From assembly GCA_031472005.1 (NCBI GenBank), contig PZJY01000008.1, positions 372,001 through 436,000 of the forward strand: DNA of 64,000 bases, in the 5' to 3' direction. Shown one piece after another: positions 23,362-33,754 of the stretch (within the stretch, counting starts at the first letter, position 1; each line of letters opens with the position of its first letter). The position numbers were made by a program, and so were the translations under genes. The notes below the pieces were generated by a model. The model saw nothing but the letters and a program-made list of their open reading frames with translations. It had not been told where the DNA came from and searched no databases. This DNA comes from Tetracladium setigerum. Taxonomy: Eukaryota; Ascomycota; Leotiomycetes; Helotiales.

Positions 23362-25892
23362 ATGCGAGTCTTAACAATACTTCAGTCGTGGTGGCTTCTA
23401 CTTTCTTGGGTTGCTGTGCCCGTATACTCACAGCAATTCACTGATTATCCTATTCCTCTGAGTTACCCAGGAATGACGGCGCCATGTATTGCAGCTCTCA
23501 AAACGACTGTTTCTTGTTCCTCATTGCTCGCCGTGGCCGCTGAACAGTAATTCCTGAGTATCTCAAATGTGTTGCGGGTGATGCTGATACTACTTCGCAG
23601 AATCCCATCAATACCTCGACTCAAGGCTGCACAACTTACCGGTGTCTGTACGGCATCTTGTCTCACATCGCTTCAAAGCGTCAGGGCAACAATTGCGCAG
23701 AACTGTAACTCAAATGACATTATGGTGGTGTTAGGAAACGAGTTTCCAGGTGAGCTATCAGCATTCAATATTTACTCAGCAAGCCAACAAGAATCTAATT
23801 GACTATAATTTCAGCAACCTATTGGGCGGATTATGTGGCATACGTTTACAAACTGATATGCCTCGTTGATCCGTAAGTAAATAATCCAAAATGAACCCAG
23901 GGGAAGCTCGCTTGGCCACGAGAGTGAAGCGTAATGCTGACTCGGATTGACAGAGTGTCAAAGAAGTATTGTGACGTGATCTCGGTGGAATGGCTCAGTA
24001 AACCTTCTACGCACGAAAGACGTTGTTCAGATTGTAATCTAAATGCTGCCAAAGTACAACTCGACTCTGCATTCGGTTACAATGACGTTCTGTCGAAGCA
24101 ATTTGTGTCGACGACTAGTTCTTGCTCCAAGACAGGTTACACCATCACCAAGCCACTGCCTTATACCGTAAGTACTTCAGCTAGTGGTCCAGTGACAACT
24201 AAGGACCCAATCCCGATTGTTGATACAAGCTGCATCACACTTTACAAGATCAAGCAAGGCGACACATGTAGCAGCATTGCGGTGGCTAGGAACGTCAGCT
24301 CTTACGCCGTCTATGGACCAAACAACGTTGGGTCTTGCGCAACCCCGACCGTAGGGAAAGATATCTGCTTGTTCGGCTCTTGTAAACGATACCAAGTAAA
24401 ATCAGGAGATACATGCGACAGTATTATGAAAGCGAACGACCTACGCATCCACCCGAAGTCTTTCTAGGCTGGAACCCTAATATTCAACCGCTCTGTGATA
24501 ATTTGAGCAAGCTAGTCGGAGAATTCATCTGTCTAAGGTAAGCTACGTCGTCCTCAATATTACTAACGGGCAACTAACAGACCGCAGCCGTCCCGAAGGA
24601 CTGATCATGCCAGAGCTTAGTGATGACCACAAGCCCGTAACTCTCACAGCCTGGCCAGTCGCAAGTCCAACAGCAGAAGCCGTGCTCCCAACAGCTCCGG
24701 GGACTCTTGCAGGATGTCTGAGGTACCGAAACTATCGTATCAATAAACCCGTTGAAGATCGATTTTGGGCTCCACAGTATGTCTTGAATCTGCCACTGGC
24801 AAACGAATGTTCTTTCGTTGCATCGATAGAGAGTATTCAACTCAAGGATTTCCTCATCTGGAACCCAAGCTTGAACAAAACTACCAGCAACTGTCAACTT
24901 GCTCCAGGCTTCAAGTATTGTGTTGACCATCCCACCAAGAGTACGTTGAATGAAGCGTGGGGATTTTGTACTGAAAAACTGACGAGCTATTTTCAGATAC
25001 AGTTCCCGATGGAAACCCTCTGTGTCAAGCTGTCAACATGGCTACCGTACCTGCAGGCACCATCTCTACGTGCAAATGCTACACTCGATACCTGGGCCGT
25101 GAAAAAGGTCTTCTGACATGCAAGAGCTTTCCAGCAGCATTTAACATCACAGAGGCTCAGTTCAAGAGCTGGAACCCATGGTTGGGTACCGCTTGCGACG
25201 CAGCTTTGTTCAATAACCTTGCAGCCACAGCCTCTCGAGCTGTGTGCATTGGTATTAGCGACACAGCCGTGTCGTCTTCAACATCTCGGTCATCTCGTGA
25301 TCCAGCTTCGAGCACATCAAACAGTGCCTCCGTTGGTTCTTCGTCCTTAACAAGCTCTCGTACCTCAGCGACCTCAACTTCCAGAGTGGTGACTTCTACA
25401 ACGACAGGTGCCCCTTCGTCAACGCCAGGAGTATCTTTAACGACAAGTGCGCTCCCCACCACATCTACTGCAAGGCCTTCAAGTACCACGTCAGCCTCCC
25501 CTCTCACCACATCAAAAACAAGTACAACCTCCACGGCAGCAACATCTTCCGCGCCCGCCCAGGTATGTGTCCTCGGTACTGGCCCTGGAAACTATGAAGG
25601 ATTATGTAACTACGTCTGTAACTTCGGATACTGTCCCCCGAGGTCTGTTCTTGTACCACGTACGGAACACAGGTACCAGTTCCCGTACCTACGTTTCCTC
25701 TGGGTTATCCAGCTCCGGGTCTTGATGCCTCATACTCTGGTTTGTGCGCTTTTGCGTGTAAGTGATTCCCATTCCATATCATATCACCATTTGAGGTGAG
25801 TAGTATGATGAAAAGCTAATAATTGTGGTAAATTTCTAGGCTTGAGAGGCTATTGCCCACCAGGGGCTTGTACCTATACTGCCCCAACATAA
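23362..25892 (+). CDS. secreted multi-LysM protein with two shared Cys modules; two frame breaks
   Basis: Exons 23362-23546, 23601-23749, 23815-23872, 23954-24537, 24588-24940, 24997-25757 and 25840-25892; about 714 aa once two one-base gaps are allowed for. Signal peptide 1-23 (ends VYSQ). Several LysM units follow: YKIKQGDTCSSIAV at about 228, YQVKSGDTCDSIMKAND at about 277, then more divergent ones ending in LIWNPSLN and FKSWNPWLG. A Ser/Thr-rich linker of about 90 residues leads to two copies of the module seen in the neighbouring glucanase (GLCNYVCNFGYCPP and LCAFACLRGYCPPGACTYT). LysM units bind chitin or related GlcNAc polymers. The frame breaks near 24440 and in the C-run 25635-25639, with intact coding on both sides. 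Confidence 0.85.
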
Positions 25893-27874
25893 GTGCTGTA
25901 GTGCAGGGCGGGAGGCATGGAAGCAGGGCCATTCATGGAGAGAGAAAGGCCGTGGTCAAAAGTCTAGATGCAGACATCCATGGCTTAAACTGTGAATGGC
26001 GTGTAAGATGACTCTGGAGAATTTCATGTATAGTAGTCAAAATAAGAAGGCGACGTTCCACAAGTTTTCTGCAGCAGACAGAGGTCTGTATTCTCAACGA
26101 GGCGTCCTCCGAATTGACCCCATCCATTCTTAAGCAAAAATATGTGAATGTGTATTACACGTGATTTATTATCCCATATTTAAATGAGCCGTACAGTACC
26201 TACTCGACACCTTGCTTTTCAACTCACCGCGCACTGGCGGTTCCTTTTTCCAAGTCAACACGGACTCAAGCTAAGCGGTGTGTCGAGGACTTGAGGAAAC
26301 ATGGTTCATGGGCGACTCCTTTTTCTCTACGGAGCATTTCCTCCTCTTCATTCAGGGCATTCTGATTCCTTCGAGACCCTGCAAAGAAGGGTCGAGTCCC
26401 GAACAAGGGGTAATATTGTATTTTAGTACGCTTTTACAGTGTACGACCGACCGGAGGAACATCTAACAACGATATGTCTGGCTCATCGCTACCACATGGT
26501 CAAGGAAAAATCTTTGCATCCAAGGCATATACCCATATCTTCAGCAGCTCATCTCCGACCGACGTCGTATTATTATGTGCCGTTGGTGGATGTATGGTAC
26601 TGTTCGGCCAATTCTGGGGCATAAGGTGTGGTGTGGATAGTGTTGCTGCGCCGTTAGATTATTATGGTTCGCTTAATCCATGCAGAACTTATCGTCGGAG
26701 CACGAAAGGGAGGTATAATTCTGATTGGTTGTAGTTCCAAGTTATTTTAACCTTTGGAACAAGGTTTTCGGAACGGCAACGGGCGGGTAAGATGGGCGCT
26801 AATCACTTGCATGAGTAGCCTCCTACCCTTGACAACATGTTCTTCTCGAAATTTTCCTCATATCTAACAGACAGTAGTGTTTACACTCCAAAGTGCAATA
26901 GGAAAGATTTTCCTGTAGGTTCCAATTTTTTTGGGAATTTGATAGGGTGTTAGGAGCGGATGGAAAATAAATATCCTACAAAAAGCTAGTCGGCCACGAA
27001 AAGCTTGGTAGTACTACATAAGCACATGCCAAATGTCTTGTGCCTCTCGGATACATATCACCTGCATTCTTTAGTACAGGGGAGGTAGAGCATAGAAGTT
27101 ACCCGCATAGTGATTATTACACCTGCGTCGTACTCCGTACATTGAAAACCTAACACCCTCGCATTCTCCCCCCTTAAGGAAGGGCATACCATGGTTACGA
27201 AGCTGGTCTTGTAAGATTTGCAGGGAATTTTGAATTTTTCTTCACTACCTGCCTAGTTGGGCATCATCCTGGTTACCTTGCAAGCCACATCCGCTGCAGA
27301 AAAGGGTCTGGATGACAACCTTGGTTTTCTTAAAGGGCATGCGCCGATGCGAGAGAATGGATTGAAACTTGAACGCCGCTGCGTTTACCAAGGTACAGTA
27401 GGAGGTACCTTTAGATAGTGCTCTCTTGATATTAGCTTGAACACGCCTCCCCGGCATGAGATTAGCATTTTATCCTAGTCCAAAAGGATCGACTTGCTGC
27501 AAGTGACAGGACCCTAATCAGGATTCAGAAACCAGATCTTCTGGTAGCCAATGTTGATTGCAGAAGTCTGCTTTGCGAGGAAGAATCTGCTCTCGCATGA
27601 AAATTGCCTGAAGTGCCACCAAGTTGGCAATAAAGTCTGTTAATGACAAGAGTCGGAAGAGGAGCAGTAGGAGAGAGATCTTAACCGAAATGAGTCCAGG
27701 TTGAGCTCTCACTTCTCCTGAGCGTATGGTATCTACTTGGTTCCCCTCTGTCGACTAAATGCCGAGCTCAGGGACGCCAACATCAATGGTCTCCTTACTT
27801 TTCCTGTCAACTGTATACAATCTCATTTCCTTGGGCACGACCAGTCTTCTACGCGAAGACATCTTTTCAACAGG
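25893..27874. other. 2-kb intergenic region
   Basis: No splice-supported gene. An 86-codon ORF at 26474-26734 has one hydrophobic stretch but no other support. Several AT-rich tracts occur. It serves as promoter region for the small secreted protein gene. Confidence 0.4.
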
Positions 27875-28429
27875 ATGATGTGGCTTTCGAACCCTTCAAC
27901 CTTTCTTGTGGCCATCCTCTGCGGATACATCACTCTTGTCAATGCCACTTTTCCATCTGAGCCCATGGCCACCGAGGCAGTAAATATCACAGCCGAAACG
28001 AATATAGGGGAAGTTGCAGATTGTCGAGCTATCCTCACTGCTGCAACAGATGGTGCCGAGTGTGGAGTAAAGGGAATTGTATCAGTCGGGGGCACCGTCC
28101 CGGTAAATATGTGGTAAGTCTTCCCAGCATCAATCGAGATGTCTAGTAGAAACACGATAGAAGCGTTCTGACGGCATCCACCCTCCAGGCCAAACCAACC
28201 TGTACAACAAACAGCATCACATTGCGCGGTGTATTGCCAAAACAGCGTCGGGACATATTACCGGTCCTTCGGTGTGTATGCGCACATCTCGAATATCACG
28301 AGCGGATACAACACAACATCTGGATACAAGTGCGAATGTTATGATAGTGCGGTGGGAACTTTGCGATTAGAGAAGGGAGAAAATTCAGGAACGTTTTTTG
28401 ATAGCAATTGTTTTGTGTTGGATTGTTAA
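27875..28429 (+). CDS. small secreted cysteine-rich protein (effector-like)
   Basis: Exons 27875-28113 and 28189-28429 (75-nt intron, GTAAGT...CTCCAG) give 159 aa. The start is the first of twin ATGs opening a clean signal peptide (1-24, cleavage after LVNA). The mature part has eight cysteines, in the order DC, EC, HC, YC, KCEC, NC and DC, with several N-glycosylation sites, and ends directly after the last Cys. The joined second exon reads HCAVYCQNSVGTYYRSFG. I recognise no family. Size, secretion and even Cys number fit fungal secreted effectors or small antimicrobial proteins. It lies 2 kb downstream of the LysM gene on the same strand, which may or may not be meaningful. Confidence 0.65.
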
Positions 28430-28817
28430 ATAAGTGTCAGGGAATAATGTTTGTCACTTACCGCCCGCCGACCTTTGCGTTCTGCCAAAGGCGGTAAGTT
28501 GGTACTTAGGAGTGCAGATATCAATATAAAGTTCGATCAAGATAGCCCACCCTCGCATTCACCCGGACCCCTTAATGATCAGGCACCACCGGCCCCACCC
28601 CCTCGGCCTGACGATTATCAGATCTCATTTCTTTCCACACATAAATACATATCTTCAGTGTCTCCCAAAGCTTGAACTATTCACGCACGACTCAATCCTG
28701 ATCTCAGGACATTCTCATTTTTAAAGAGGTAGCAATTTTTCCATAAGGGTAAATCACAAATCTTTGACAGCGAATCTGCCAAATCCCGAAACTAACATTG
28801 CCTAGGTGACTTGCATT
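28430..28817. other. intergenic
   Basis: 388 bp with CA/CT-rich sequence and no gene; probable promoter of the next gene. Confidence 0.4.
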
Positions 28818-29576
28818 ATGGCCGATGATGGAGGTTACTGGGCGGCTGCCGCGAGAACCGCCCAAGTCGTTGTTCGTGAGAGCGCGCAACTTTATTCCCC
28901 ACCCAAATGGGGGTTCCTCATCTACCGCTGTACATATAGCTCTCAAGCTCGATGGGACCAATTCATGTCGGCGATTAAGAACGATCTAAATCAGTATCTC
29001 GAGGCAGATGAAGACAAAGATCTACGCGACACGATCGACTGGAAAGTCGTAGAGGACGAAGCGAACTTAGAGGGGGCGACATGGGAAGAAGCCAGAGTCG
29101 CTTTTGATTACTGGGTCGCTGACGAACTGGCTGATGGTGCAAATATTGAAAATACGACATCTCGACCATGGGAGGTACAGGCCACGCGGGGAGACCACTG
29201 GAGCTATGATGATAAGTTCGCAAAACGTCTCCTGCGGGAGCCGCGCTACTCACACTTTATCTATGTTGATGAAGCCGCCGTTAATAGTGTCTTGGATTTC
29301 GACAGATGGGAATCCGGTCAGTACTATATCACCTTGGTACAGACCTCGAGGCTGGACCCTGATGTGAGAGAAATCAACGATGATGGCGAGGAGGTAGAGC
29401 TGGAAGAACCAGGGGTCCCTCCTGAGATAGCAGAATATGAGTCGTTCTGGCAAAACTTGAGGCGGAAGATTAAAGCTGATAGATTGGTCGCCTTATATGG
29501 AGCTGTGGCACAAGGAGACTGGGTGGATGGTTTTGAAACAGAGGATGATGGAATTTCTTACGTCCTCAGACTGTAG
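28818..29576 (+). CDS. uncharacterised fungal family protein, copy A
   Basis: Single exon, 252 aa; the ATG at 28818 is the first AUG in an open frame. It is an acidic, probably cytosolic protein without signal peptide or membrane helix. Conserved features include WGFLIYRCTYSSQARW near the N-terminus followed by an acidic helix, and a later HFIYVDEAAVNSVL block. The same two blocks occur in the gene at 39250-40152, so the two are paralogs. The family has no assigned function that I know of and is commonly amplified in filamentous fungi. Confidence 0.75.
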   Translation: MADDGGYWAAAARTAQVVVRESAQLYSPPKWGFLIYRCTYSSQARWDQFMSAIKNDLNQYLEADEDKDLRDTIDWKVVEDEANLEGATWEEARVAFDYWVADELADGANIENTTSRPWEVQATRGDHWSYDDKFAKRLLREPRYSHFIYVDEAAVNSVLDFDRWESGQYYITLVQTSRLDPDVREINDDGEEVELEEPGVPPEIAEYESFWQNLRRKIKADRLVALYGAVAQGDWVDGFETEDDGISYVLRL

Positions 29577-29892
29577 GAGAAGTGATTCGAAAGATGATAG
29601 AGTGCGAGTATACGAGGGGTTGATGAGTGTGTGCCTGGTATTGAGATAATAGATTAAAAGAGGATAAAGAGCAGCTACACTTGTAGGAATAACGAATGAA
29701 CTATACTTGACAATGTGAGGTAATAGAGATCGAGATACTCAATTCATATCCATACTATTTATAATAAAAAAATCACTTGATCCTGTCCATAGGTATCCAT
29801 CTATCGTGGACCAGCGTCCAGCACATCCATTACCATCATGCCTCATCTATCGTCCATCATTCCAAGTAAAAGTCATAAAAACCCCATCTCAT
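29577..29892. other. convergent 3' intergenic region
   Basis: 316 AT-rich bases between the stop codons of the copy A gene and MCM4; it presumably holds both 3' UTRs. Confidence 0.4.
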
Positions 29893-32800
29893 CTACGCGA
29901 CACCAGTAACCCTCCTAATACTCCTCCTCGCACCTTCGCCAACAATCATAACACTTCCTTCTTGCTCCAACACCCTCACAGCCTCTGTAAACTCTTGCGC
30001 CTCGATTGGAACACTACTCTGCTCGCCCAATTGTCTAACAACATCGTTCCATCTTGCATTGCCTCCGCTTCGTGTCATCTCATCCAATAATTTCACAATC
30101 TCGGTTCTGAGATCTGCCTTGCGTCTTCGCTCACTAGCGCTAGTACCCTCGGTCAAGAGACTCATGTCAATGAGACCTGTTCTGGCATCCGTAGCGGCTT
30201 GTTTCAAGGCACTCTTGATCAGACGAACAGCCTCTTGCACATCCTCACGGGTGACGACTTCAGAAAGACGCATCTTGGCGTGGGCTTCTGAGAGACGAAT
30301 CATAGATTCCAATTGTCTGGTGGTTGCTGTAATTCTGCGTTCGGCAGCTCGGACGTCTTCGCCAAGCTTTCGCATGCTAACGTATGCTGAAACGAGCTCT
30401 TTCGATGCTTCAGAGGAAATGCGAGGATGGCAATGAGTTCGGGCGTATGAGATGTAAGATGTGAAGAATTCAACAGGCTGCGCTCCTGTTAGTTATAGAC
30501 TTTAGGCAGGTTCGGGGCTACTTACCAAAATTTCTTGTCCAGAAGCTGCGCTTTGTGGCTTGTCGTCCAAATACATACTCAACAAATGTCGTGCTAACCT
30601 TCTGTCATTGGTTTCATCAACCCGATCCAAAATCAGATAAACAAGATCAAATCTGGACAATAAAGTCGGTGGTAGATCAATGTTCTGAGGCACTGGCAAG
30701 TTCGGGTTGTATTTACTCCCGATGGGATTGGCGGAAGCAAGAATGCTGGTTCGGGCATTCAGCGTGGTGATGATACCAGCTTTGGCAATGGATACAGTCT
30801 GTTGTTCCATGACTTCGTGAAGGACCGATCGAGTAGCATCAGACATCTTATCAAACTCATCAATACAGCAAACACCTCCATCAGACAAGACCAAAGCACC
30901 GGACTCGAGTACCAGTTGACGCGTTTCAGGATCTCTCGTCACATAAGCTGTCAAACCAACAGCAGAGGAACCCTTCCCACTTGTATATACGCCACGTGGC
31001 GCAATTTTGTGTACATACTGCAGTATTTGCGATTTGGAAGTCGAGGGGTCACCACAAAGTAGGACGTTGATATCGCCTCTGTACCTTGGACTTCCACCTT
31101 TCTCAAAGGTCTTATTAGTGCCACCAAAAAGTTGGAGTAGGATACCCTTTTTGACATCGTCCATCTCAAAGATACTGGGAGCCAATGAACGGGAAAGTAG
31201 GTCGTAAATGTCAGGTCGGGCTGCTGTAGATTTGATCTTGGCTTCATCCTCCTCGGAAACCTTTCTGCTTTCCTCGACGTTGTTTGCCCTATCCTCAGAA
31301 ATTTCTTCCTCGACAGTGGAAGTATCAATTCCCATACGCTTTTTGTCAACCTTTTGAATATGTACTACCTCAATAAAAGTCTTGAAGGTGCTCTTGACTG
31401 TTCTTTGCTTTGGGTTGACACGGACAGGGCTGGCCCTGAAGATACCGGTAACCTCTACTCGATCACCAGCTTTGCATACATCCACCAATTCCCTGCCGGC
31501 AGTCATTGACACTGAATGAGGTGTTTGTCCCGCTGGTACAGTATCTGGAGTCTCTTGCAACTTGATGATTTGCTTGTCCACGAACAATGACCGATTGTGT
31601 ACGATCTGCATCGAGTTCGGTGAATCACAGATAGCTCGTGGGCATTTGACAGGCTCGTTTATTTTGCCACGATCAATGTCGACCGTCACGGTATTATGGC
31701 ATACCTGACAACGGAAATGGGCACGTTTCATTTCTGGAATGATTGGAGTGGTTCGGATGACGAGACCTTTGATAGACACAAGCTTGTCAACATCCGAAGG
31801 ATCCAAATCTCGCATATTAACCGTGCTCTCGAGGCCAAAATATCGAACAGAGTACTCTCGCTCGAGGACTTCAATGCTTAGATCAGGATCAGCCCCATCA
31901 ACCTCACGTGGGGTCTGTGGTTCACTTTGATCAGACATCGGAACAGGTGGCTCCGAGCTTGCAATTCTACTTCGTTGCGATGCTCGCCCAGCCGAACTCT
32001 GCGATTGTGAAAGTCTTTGACGGTCCATCTCTACTCCTGCAATTTCAATCATCATCTGCTTGACTACTTGGTTCATGATCTCGATCATTTCTGTAGGATG
32101 ATCCAGTGTCTGTTGCCACATTTTTTGGGTTGGTGGGTACGATTTGAGGGTGCGCATGTCCACGTGTAGAACGGTAGAACCAAGAGTCAACATATTTGAG
32201 AGTATCTGCATGTACTCTTTGGTGTTGGCGTCATCATTCTGTGAGGTTTCCTCCTCTGAAGCTCCATCGGCCCACATTCGGTATTTCTTGGTGTAGTTGC
32301 GCAGAAAGTCTCTGAATGTAGCCTGTGTATCATCCAGAGAAATGTTGGTTCCCCAAATGCACCAGGCTGAGGATCCTCCCATCGCTGCAGCGTCAGAGGT
32401 ATTTGGATTTATATCTGAAAATGTTGGCGCCTCAGAGTGTGTAGCTACGTCGCCTCGCACAATTCTGCCATTCTGGTCCATATGGATTCGGCGTCTCGCT
32501 TGAGCGGCACTGACATTGTCGGAATGGATATTATCGTCACGTCTAAAGTTGTTGAAAGATGATCCAGGCTGAGGCGTTCGTGATCCACGGACGAAAAGAC
32601 CACTGCTGTCGCTAGGAATCATAGAGTGCAAACTCTGTTGACGATCGTTCACAGGCGCTGGACTGGAGCTGTATCGGAGTGGAGAGGATTCTGCAACCAT
32701 TAGCGCCAGTCACCATCAAGATTTCTATAGATTACTTACCACGCAAGCCCGATCCGCTGGCTCGAGGGGTTGTCTCGCCATCCTCCTGGGTCGACTGGGT

Positions 32801-33070
32801 AAATGTCTGCTGGCGAAGCGGTGAGCTAACTTCATGCTCATTGTTCCTTCTTGCAATGTCGGCTGGTGATGAGCGGTAGTTTTGAGGCGAAGAGGATGGC
32901 GCGCTTCTGCGAGGAGTGCCGGTGCCCTGCGATGAAGCTGCTTCATTTTGGAGTTGGGCGGCGGCCGGGTCAGGGGGAGAAGATGGTGGAGCGCGGGAGG
33001 CTCTCTGCGAGGATCGTTTTGGTGTTGAAGATTGGGAGCTTTTCTGTCGTCGATGCGATGGAGACGACAT
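29893..33070 (-). CDS. MCM4: MCM4, subunit of the MCM2-7 replicative helicase
   Basis: Exons 33070-32740, 32690-30526 and 30477-29893 (introns of 49 and 48 nt) give 1026 aa. It is one of six AAA+ subunits of the DNA-unwinding ring loaded at origins. The N-terminal ~190 residues are a Ser/Pro/Arg-rich disordered tail with many SP sites, as expected for the kinase-regulated Mcm4 tail. A zinc finger has Cys 438, 441, 460 and 465. The Walker A GDPSTSKSQ is at about 657, Walker B CCIDEFD at about 718 and the arginine finger SRFD at about 789; a winged-helix C-terminus follows. The start follows from frame and the homolog-like MSSPS opening. No frame break in 3 kb of coding sequence. Confidence 0.97.
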
Positions 33071-33176
33071 CTTTGTGGGGGACGATGGATGTTGTGTTGT
33101 TGAGTTGTGATCGATTTGGAGTTCTAGTCGTGGATGTGCGAATTGTGAGATTGAGAGAGTGGAGGGGAAGTTCAAA

Positions 33177-33210
33177 CGCGAAACGTGAAATTTGGACGCG
33201 TTTGACGCGT
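33177..33210. promoter_or_regulatory. MCB/SCB G1-S elements upstream of MCM4
   Basis: Two ACGCGT boxes (33196-33201 and 33205-33210) and one CGCGAAA box (33177-33183) lie 107-140 bp upstream of the MCM4 start. ACGCGT is the MBF binding site and CGCGAAA the SBF-type site of G1/S genes in yeasts. Their spacing and clustering in an MCM promoter support cell-cycle control. Confidence 0.7.
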
Positions 33211-33754
33211 TGCTAAAGAGCTTGCAGGTCTTGGAAAGGGGCAATGCGACTACAACCACGAGACAGGTCAACTGCTACAAGATATTGAATTTTGGATAGG
33301 TCAATTGACGCTTGTTTTATTTTACTTTACATGCTCATACTTAAATCTCCATCTATAGATATCTAGCAGAAGAAACTGAAGACAACTACAGAATGCTAAT
33401 GCCACGTGACCATCCATAAGCAGCATCAGCCTTGTCAACGCCAAGCTCAGCCTTGCCAGAAATTTAAATTTATTGTAGATGGCGAGAACGTCAGAGTCAT
33501 CGCATCGCCCAACTTCCCACAGAAATCCGATCGCATCCGTGAGAAAACCAGCGCAAATGCATTAAAACAACCAAAACCCTTCTCTTTCCCAAGAAGCATG
33601 TCCAACCCGAACTATAGCTCTCTCCTACTTTTCCTCCATCGTCGAAGCCGCAGAATACGACCGTAGAATCCCACTCTCAGTCTTCAAAGTGGCTTCAAAC
33701 ATTGCTCGCAGAGTTGCGCAACGAATACCAAATTTCATATTTCCAGCCGTCAAG

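Noticed and set aside
26350..26420. tRNA-like GGGTCGAGTCCC stretch
   Set aside because: No acceptor stem or anticodon arm could be paired around it.
26474..26734. 86-codon ORF with one hydrophobic stretch
   Set aside because: Short, no flanking exons, no recognised motif; a chance ORF in a 2-kb gap is expected.
27823..28155. minus-strand ORF antisense to the small secreted protein gene
   Set aside because: It is a shadow of the supported plus-strand gene with its signal peptide and splice site.
33406..33666. 86-codon ORF upstream of SUA5
   Set aside because: Not in the SUA5 frame, ends at a stop before it and cannot be spliced in; lies in the MCM4/SUA5 promoter.
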